Of a stretch of DNA of 64,000 nucleotides, positions 26,201 through 35,200 are shown piece after piece. A program made the translations under genes and the position numbers. A model generated the notes under the pieces. That model made no database searches. It had not been told where the DNA came from and saw only the letters and a list, made by a program, of their open reading frames with translations. Numbering within the stretch: the first letter of the stretch is position 1; the number at the start of each line of letters is the position of its first letter. Source of the DNA: Leguminivora glycinivorella (taxonomy: Eukaryota; Arthropoda; Insecta; Lepidoptera; Tortricidae); contig NC_062996.1 of assembly GCF_023078275.1 (NCBI RefSeq), forward strand, positions 496,001-560,000. Reading direction: 5' to 3'.

Positions 26201-29200
26201 AATTTGGCGTACAATACTCTTGACTCTCAATATGCACATTCATTATCATTAGTATTTGTTTTTTTTTTTTTGCACAAGTTTTAACGATTATTCTAAATTA
26301 TCTTGGACGTACATCCCAGAATAGGCAAAATATGCTACGTAAAATATTACAACCCTAAGTGCGGATGTCAGGAAGGATTTCAAAGGCGAAAATCAAAAAT
26401 GGCGGCTTAAATATATGGGATATCGGTCCTGCATCCGATATCGGATCGTATAATGTGAAAACGCACTAAGACGGAAGTATTACTTTCAGATTATTTTATT
26501 TTTATTACTATAAAAATGTTTTACCACAAACAGCTACATATATCAGCACGACAGAGTCAGATGGCACTATTATCAGAATAAGACAGAAGTTGTACGATTT
26601 GCGGCTAATTTATGATCAACATTCATCATTTCATCATCGATTTTTTTTAATATATGAATGTGGAATAAAACAATATAAGATTTATAAGTCAATTTTATTA
26701 ATTAAATTCTTTGAAAAGTTTCTTAATTATCATGCTAAGTGTTGAAATGCATTGAAATATTTATTTTCAGTACAGATGGTGTTTTTTTTTACGCACTAGT
26801 GCGAGAAGTGGTTCATTACGAGTATATGTCAGGTCTAAACTTCGGAGGGCCATCTGTACTGAAAAACGTCGTACGATACACGTGCGAAAAGGAAATTCGT
26901 AACTCGTGTCGATTTTTACGCACTTGTATCGTAATGCACTATTTCCAAGTAGGCATATTACAATGATATGAACGTCAAATAAACCTACGCCGGCTTTAAC
27001 CCTACGCCTCAGCCACTTTTTTTCAAAATAAACATGCAAAAGTATTCATAAAGAAAATATTAACAGACTGCTCTATGGAAATTAATTTCAATAAATTATA
27101 CAAAGTACAAAGCTACTATGCTTAATAAGAGATGTTAGAGATACTGTATAGAGTCTCTAAGTGTCAAGGTATATCTAAAAAAATAAAAAAATATACATGA
27201 TGAAGAAAAAAACGAACTGATACAAATAAAAAATAACTAAAATAACTTTAGAGTTTTAAAAGACTCTTGATGTCTCAACTAAAGAAAAAAATATATATAA
27301 TGCCGCCGCGGGGCGGAGCGGCGGCGGGGGGCCGGCGGCCGAGGCTCAGGCTCGGCGATCAGCCACGACAGCGCCAGCTGCAGAAGGCTCGGCGGTCAGC
27401 TACGACAGCGCCAGCTGCAGGAGGCTCGGCGGCCAGCCGCGACAGCGCCAGCTGCAGGAGGCTCGGCGGTCAGCCGCGACAGCGCCAGCTGCAGGAGGCT
27501 CGGCGGCCAGCCGCGACAGCGCCAGCTGCAGAAGGCTCGACGGCGACGGAGCCGGCGCGACGGCGCACGGGCGCGGGCTTGTGGGAGCGGGGCTAAGCCG
27601 GCTCGGGCGCGGCTCGAACAAGCGGGCGCAGGCGAGTCCATGCACACAGGGTACACGCTCGATGGATCTAGAACGTTATTCACAAAAGATGTACTCGTGT
27701 AATGCTTTACTTGTCAGTTCATACCTATTATTCAGGTCTTTTAGTTTCAATTCTAATTTGTGAAATTCATCGGAGCGATGGTTCAACTCCTGTGCTGTCA
27801 GGTCAAGTTGGTATTGACAGTTTAGAAGCTCATCGCTTAAGGCAGCTGTTACATTTTGATGTATTTTGAATTTGCTTAGCTTTAGATATTTTTTAATTTT
27901 ATTTGACCCTTTCAACGTCACTCTGGGATCACTGCCGCCCTCTATGTGCACAGACTGTTTTAAATCTACAGGGTCTTTCATTGGGGAGCATGATGCACTG
28001 TCATGAACCACATCTAAATCAAATATATTATATTCAGCAAATATACTTAAATTGTTTTCAGCCAGAGCGGAGTTCCTGGAGCAATACTTGCAATACCATT
28101 TTGAATCCGACTCCTGCAGTTGCTGCTCGAGGTCCCGGATGCGTTGTAATGCCTGCTCATGTATCTCTTGGCATTGCTGGAACCGATCAATGACTGCCTA
28201 GAGGTCATCCCGTTGTCCTTGCAGGTCTTCATACTTGACATCTTGGTTGGCTGATTGCTGATTTTTGAGGCTTGTGTTACTTGACATCTTGGTTGGCTGA
28301 TTGCTGATTTTTGAGGCTTGTGTTTGTTTCATTCTAGCCACCATCACATCCCGGTGTGTTGTAACCTTGCTAGTTTGTTCTGTAACATTATTCATCATGT
28401 GAGATATTGAAGCCTAAATGTATTGTTAAAATATATTAAATAGGGCTTATAACAGGATATAATGTGATTAACATACAAGACCCTTTATGGGATACAGGCG
28501 TGATTGTATGTATGTATGTTGTATGTAAGATACAAGAATATGGAACCACAGCCTTGATTTTGTTAACAAGATTTCATATAACAAACTTTGTAATTCACTT
28601 TGTTGCAAGTTACACGGGATAGCAGTGAGTAAGGTTTTATTATCTCGAGTTGGTTTAACAAAGAAAATGTAAATATGGAAGTTAAAATACTATTATGTAC
28701 TTCAAATGTTTACAAACAGAAAACACAAAAATAACCTATGACAGTTACTAGTTCTAGACAAATAATCTGAAAAACTACACTTAAATATTAAGTAAGCTAT
28801 ACCCATCTGTAAAAAACGCTAATTAATTATAATTTTAAATCTTGAACGCTACTCCGTTGACGGTTGGCGTAGTTTTTTCGTCAATATTTGGCTTCTTAGG
28901 CTGCATGAAAACTTATGATAACACTTTCTCATTTTAATTAAAATACGATACATCACTGTAATTCCTTATATTTTACATTTTTAATATTTATAACACATTA
29001 TTGAAATCACATTGAAATGATATACGCACGAAGCTTGAATTTGACGTTTAACCCGGTCGGTGTTGCCAGTCCAGGCGTTGGTATCTCCTGCGAATTGCAA
29101 AGTATGCGTTAGGGCCCGCACAGACGGGTGACTCAATTTTTTTTGTCTGCGGAGATCGGTCTATGGGCTAGTATGAAAGTGCGCACACGTTGCGACGCAA

Positions 29201-32200
29201 CCTTTTTGTCTGCGGGTTCGACGAGTGACGACAAGCCTGCGACGTAACTGTCTCATTCTCTATTTGTTTCAATGCAAGTGCGCACACGGTGACAAAATAG
29301 TCGCCGGTCGGTTGTCATTTTGACAGTTATCACTCAACCGCCTGGGCGAACGTATGTTATTATTCGAAAAAAATATAATTTTAAATTCCGATTGTTGAAG
29401 TCGACATTGATACCTGTCGTTTAATTTCAATTCTTCAGAAGTAGAGGTAAGACCGACTTTATATGACAAGAATTTAAAAGAATAGTCCTACAATATTGAG
29501 GAAAACGATGCCGGGTTGTAAAATTCTAACGAGTTCATCAAAACTTTTAAACACTTATTCTGAAGTACCAAAAATGTTTTTTGGGTAGGCTCTTAATTTC
29601 ATGAAAAAAGAAAAAGTTGCGTCCGTAGTATCTTCATAGTAGTCTGTGGTTGCATCGCTGTCGTTCCCGTGTGCGCACCTTTGAAATTGTCGCAAGGAGT
29701 TACGACAGAGACAAAAAAGTCGTCGAGTGACTTTGTCGCCCGTCTGCGCGGGCCCTTATAACAAATAGTTTAATGTTTTGTGAAGATTAAAGAAATATTG
29801 TTTGTTGATAACAATGATAACTATGACGGGAACTATTCCTCTCACTTCTTGTCATAGACAAAATTATGACGCGCCTTGGCTAGCTATCAATAGTGAAACA
29901 AAAACGAAAAGAGATATAAGGCTTACGGCGAAACGAAATTGTGGTCAAAAAAGCTGCACTTTATGCAAAAAGCAAGCAACTTGAAATCCTTCCGACATCC
30001 AATATCGGATCGGATAACGTGAAAACGAATTAAGGTTTAATATATGTAGTACAGAAAACTCACCATAAGATCTAGCTAGATGAAGACGTTGCTTTGATGA
30101 TGTTGATGCATAAAACATTAGCAACGCTACTAAATTAGAAACACGTGTTTAGTTTCGGACGACACGCCTATAAGCAACCTACATAATTTGGTCGAGTTAA
30201 TTTGAAATGTCAAAAACAGTGCTAAGTAATTTGACATTTCAATACTAGGTAAGTATAACCAAAGATATATATGGAATAAAATAAAATATTATATACGTAT
30301 TTCTAACAACGATTCAATTAAATGGGCAGGGAATCAAATTCCTTGACTGTATAGCTGTAGGTGCCTAAATAAAGATTTTTAATACTTATGGGTACCGATA
30401 AATTTATATAAATACAGTAAAGGGCGATAAAACTTGCACATCGGTCTTTGGAAAGAGACAACGTCACATAAGTGATTGGAGAGTAGAGTAGGTAGATAGG
30501 TACCTCCCTATGGGCCTATGGGTTTTATAAACACACAACAAGTAGGCGCGAACAATTCATACTTACTTTTCTATGATTCAAACACACAACAAGTAGGCGC
30601 GAACAATTCATACTTACTTTTCTATGATTCAACTTCACATCATACTTATTTTTCTAATATTCAACTAGAAAAAAAAAAAGCGAAAAACAACAACATAATT
30701 CTTTTTAAACACATTAAAAAAAACCGGAGCTGGGTCTCGAACCTGAGATCTCAAAAATGCAAGTCAGATACTCTAACCCCTAAGCCAAAAAACGAGGTGC
30801 CGCCGGCTCAAAATATTGAATCATATTCAGATGTGGTTACTCGGCAATGTAATTTATTATTATCTCACCAGGTGGCACTTTTCAACATTGAAAACAGCGC
30901 TATCTGTAAATAACTCGAAAACTAAGAGGTACCAGCGACGATAACTCGCGTTAAGTAGGTCGCTACACGATGTACTGAGTTACCAATCTTTCTTTATTTA
31001 ATTAATCTATGCTTATGGGTCGAAATTAGACTTTGCATAGCTTTCGCGTGTTTGTAACAAGCGTTGCTTCAACGATTCTGAAGAATGGAAGAATACATTT
31101 CACAAGATGACGGAGATCTGTCAAATGGTAGAAGAGAAAAACGTGAGATAGATGTATGTACTGACAAGTATATACTCTTTTCGACGACTGTCAAATCGCA
31201 TGCCTAAAATAAATATGTAATTTTTTAAATTACTTTGGACTTTATTATCGGTGGGAAACGTCTGTTTTTAATCTACCTAAAATATTACTTATGTAGAAAT
31301 AGGCATGTAATGAGAAGGAACACTCAAAGACGACGACAGATGGCGCCACCCTATTAGTCCGTGAGACGTGAGAGCGAGAAGCTGATAATTATGTTTTTTT
31401 CTCTCTCTCTCTCTCACATATGAATGACAGTGACATGCCTAGACTCTTGCATAGGCGCCGCCTGGCGGGGTAAAATGTCAGTGTGCCTCCTCATTTACGT
31501 TAATGTGTAATAGAAGAACAGAATAAAAAGCATGCGACACGGCTCATCACCTACTCTCGGCCCAGCTCCACTGGCGTGGTGGTTTGCCATATGGATTCCT
31601 AAATGTAAGACACTAAGGTCCAAACCAAACCACGCAAAAAATGTAAATATATTATTAAATTAAAGTATTAAATAAAGGTCTAACTTATTGGGTGGATTAT
31701 CATGCTGTTAATATTGTTAAATAGGGACAGTAAAAGTCAACCTCGTACTATTATCTGTTCCTAATTTGCCCGGTCAAATATTTAGATTCTTTTATTTCCA
31801 TATAAATATATTGGTGGTTTTTATATGCTAAATATCTGAGATATTATGTGCTATTCATTTCTGCTTAAAAATATCTGTTGTTATATTTGCTCTAGAGCAC
31901 GTTAGAAAAAATTCAAAAATTCTATATCATTAAAAAAAGTCTTATTTCCCGTCATATATTTAGGTGGCTTCGGGTTGTAAACCTTAAAACTGATTTTTTT
32001 TTACATGTGTCCACCATTAAATTACTGTGAGGTATTTTGCTGAAAGAAAACGCTTATTTTTTGGGCGTAGTTTTTTTTAATATCTTCCATTCCAAACTAT
32101 TGGTGGATTCGAAAATATAGGTTTTTTAAATTGGGATTAAACGCTGTATATGAAAAAAAACTATTGTTGTAGAATTATTTTCAAAAATATCGCACCGTTC

Positions 32201-35200
32201 TTAGGCTATAGTGCGAGAAATAAAAACTCGTATACGAGTATCGTATGCGATACTCGTCAGGCGATTATCGCCAGGCGAAATAGTTTAGACGGAGAGTTGA
32301 ATTTTCAGGAGATATTTCCATAACATTTCTCGACTCGTCTAAACCGGTTCTCGTATGACATTTTTTCTCGAACGTGCGATTATCGCACGAATCGGAGCGA
32401 ACCGATTTTCATACGAGTTTTGCCTGTCAACTTGCGTGCCTAGTTGCTAATTAATTAATTATAAACACATATATTATATACTTTTTTATAATATTGGGTA
32501 TAATTTACCTTGGATTTATTTGAATTTGAGAGGAATAGTACCTAATAATATTAAAAACACTATAAATGATTTATGAAAATAATGATTTCGACCGTAGCGT
32601 TCGGTTACCTAGCTAATAAAATCTTGGTTGCGATACTTGCGATTAGGTTTAAGATATTATTAAACATAGAATATAAATAACATTTTTTTTAAATTATAGT
32701 AGGCATTTTGCCCCATAGATATATGGGGTAAAATGTCAGTACGTAAACATCAGTGGCGGCTGGTGAAAATTTCTGCTAGGCAACACTGAGCAAAAAGAAA
32801 CCTAAAAACCTTTTACCTTAACATTAGGTACTTTGCTACTAATAAACTTTAGGCAAGCCAGTGGGAATCGGCTTGTATGGACCAGCCGCTGCTGGTAAAC
32901 ATTAACTGTATAATATTAATAAGCCAAATTTATTTTTGGTTTTAGCAGGTACTGAGAGGCAGCTATAAATATAAAAACACCATGTTTTTTTATGATTTCT
33001 ACTGAATTCATTTCGACTGAGTAGCGTATAAACTCGTATACGATTCTCGCATAATTATGTGTTTTGTTTACACGGAGACATACAAATATCAAAGGCGAGG
33101 CGATTATCGCCCCCTCTCGTGCGATATCGTACGCATAGTTTTCATGATACGATATTTTTTCTCGTACTTCGATAATCGTACGTTCGAGGCGAGAAACTCG
33201 TACCATCTAAATGGGGCTTTACTGTCGAAGTAAAATGTATAATCACAGTGCATAGACTGCCATCTCTCGACACCGGCTTAAAACTTTAGAACCTCAGTTT
33301 TGACAATTTGGCCCATATTCCTAGCTTGATATGTTTTAAAATGTCAAATATTAATATTAGCGCCAAAGGTGTAACGCCATCTAGGCCACCGTACCTTTTG
33401 CGTATGGTACTGAGGTACGTTTTTCCTTTGGCTTTTATCTGTCTATACGGTATATCGTCACTACTTTAAAAAAAACTTGTATCTTCGTCTGTCAATGAAA
33501 AGAAAATTGTAGTAAGTACGTATGGAATGCATATAGACTTACTGCGTTTTAACTTTGAGGAGCAGCGTGAGATACGATATTTTTTCAAAGTACTGACGAT
33601 ATATGTCTTTGGTAAATCCATACTAATATTATAAATTGGAAAGTGTGTGTGTCTGTTTGTCCGTCTTTCACGGCAAAACGGCGCGACGAATTGTCGTGAT
33701 TTTGTAAGGCCCCGCGCACACGGAGGCAACAGTTGCTCGGCGACTTTCGTATTTGTATGAAAATTTGCGTCGCCTCGTGTGCGCACCTTCATACTAGCCC
33801 ATAGACCGAGCGACGGAGACGAAACAGTTTTGTCTCCCGTCTGTGGGGGCCCTAAGTGGAGATAGTTGAAGGGATGGAGAGCGACATAGGCTACTTTTTG
33901 TCTCTTTCTAACGCGAGCGAAGCCGCGGGTAAAAGCTAGTGCTATATAAATAATCCTTGACATAACGTTGAACTTTGAATACTTTAGGTAACGTCAGCAA
34001 AGCAGCTTGGGGCAACATTAACAAAGGGAACGCCGCCCTTCGCATTATGAGCTATGAAGCCGGAGTACTATTTCTGCCGAAATTCGTGGTAAGTAGAGTT
34101 GTTAATTGAAAAGGAACAACGGCTTGACTTAATATTTTTTTTTTAAGTGAGTAGATTTTTTTATTTAGGGATTCTTACTGTAGCAGCAATAAATACTTCT
34201 TTTCATAAATATCTGTAATAGTTTATGGCCTATTTGACATTGTGTCAAAGTGTCATATATATGTCTAGTGTGCGAAATAAAGCTTTGGTGTTGTTCTCTA
34301 ATAATGGTGTATTAATTAATTACCCATGTGATTTAGTACAAATACAACACAAAATTTATAAATAGTTAATTACTTATAATAAGTACCATACAATTAATAT
34401 TTTATTGGAGATATTTGAAGGGATGGAGAGTGACATAGGCTACTTTTTGGCTCTTTCTAATCACCCACTTCTCTAAAATGGGGGGTGGATTTTTGTATTT
34501 TTTTTATACTACGTCGGGGACAAACAAGCGTACAGCCCGCCTGATGGAAAGCGGTCACCGTAACCTATGGACGCCTGCAACTCAAAGAGTGTCACATGCG
34601 CGTTGCCACCCCATTAGAAACTTGTACATTCCCTTTTGCTGTGTTAAATACACAGTAAAAAGGAGTGCACAAGTTCCAAGGAGGGTTCGGGTTGCCGACG
34701 ACTCAAAAGACAATAGACGGAATAAGTCAGTATGGAGCATTCCCTCAGACGAAGGATACTATAGACTAGACGCAAGCGTACACCCGTAAGGGACAGATAT
34801 AGAATAATGGAGCGAATTTAAGAATCACTTTCAAAATGGCTGACAGTTTACCATAAACAACCTACGTAATTTGGGCGGATAATAAGCTTGACAAGTCACG
34901 TCCTTATTGTTTGCCACAAACTCGTTTGTGGCAACGGCGGAAAAGTGAAACTATGACAAAGACAAAAAATAACATTTTGCTCTCTGTCACTCTTATTATA
35001 ATTTGTATGTGACCATCTCGTTCGGTAGTGGTATTATTATTTGGCTGTCTAGTCTATAGTATCCTTTGTTTAAGAGCATTCCGAAATTTCTGAATTTAAC
35101 GCGAGCGAAGCCGCGGGGGAAAGCTAGTCTTCTATATTATTATGTGTTTATACACATTTTTTTTTTCAGATAAACGAAGATTTCTTCCCGCTAGAGCCGA

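Larger units (their letters stand above)
25533..31012. mobile_element. 5.5-kb long-TIR element, unclassified
   Basis: Ends are inverted repeats of about 45 bp: GCATAGACTAA... at the left and its complement GCATAGATTAA... at the right, both followed by TAACTCAGTACATCG. TTATG is duplicated at 25528-25532 and 31013-31017. The related copy at about 57540-57550 (ATATG) lacks the insert. It carries the coiled-coil remnant, the GC-rich minisatellite, several MITEs and tRNA-like sequence, and no transposase I can recognise. Confidence 0.75.
21290..32218. mobile_element. Large element copy A, with nested inserts
   Basis: Begins TAGCCTAGGAACC and ends with the complement of TAGCCTAAGAAC. It matches 56371-61349 in reverse orientation along its length. 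Removing the hAT-like insert (22445-23523) and the 5.5 kb insert (25533-31012) leaves about 4.4 kb. No transposase is recognised. It contains tRNA-like segments at about 22050-22085 and 25455-25520. Confidence 0.7.
21179..33218. mobile_element. Harbinger-like element, split by an 11-kb nest
   Basis: Inverted ends AGCCCCATTTAGATGGTACG, with TTA duplicated at 21176-21178 and 33219-33221. The flanks rejoin to the sequence AGAGAGTTACTGTCGAAG, which exists uninterrupted (complement) at about 16056-16073, so the target is an older MITE. Sub-terminal parts are hairpin-rich (CGATTATCG motifs). Three-base TWA duplications are typical of PIF/Harbinger. Confidence 0.8.

Noticed and set aside
27396..27683. 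Alanine/arginine-rich frames on both strands
   Set aside because: Produced by the GC-rich 37-bp minisatellite.
30518..30913. 131-codon plus-strand frame with a 17-residue repeat
   Set aside because: Low-complexity DNA with a 51-bp duplication followed by antisense tRNA-like sequence; not protein-like.
33466..33963. 165-codon open frame, minus strand
   Set aside because: It runs through a Helitron-like repeat, a Harbinger MITE and another MITE in antisense; no domain and no conservation.
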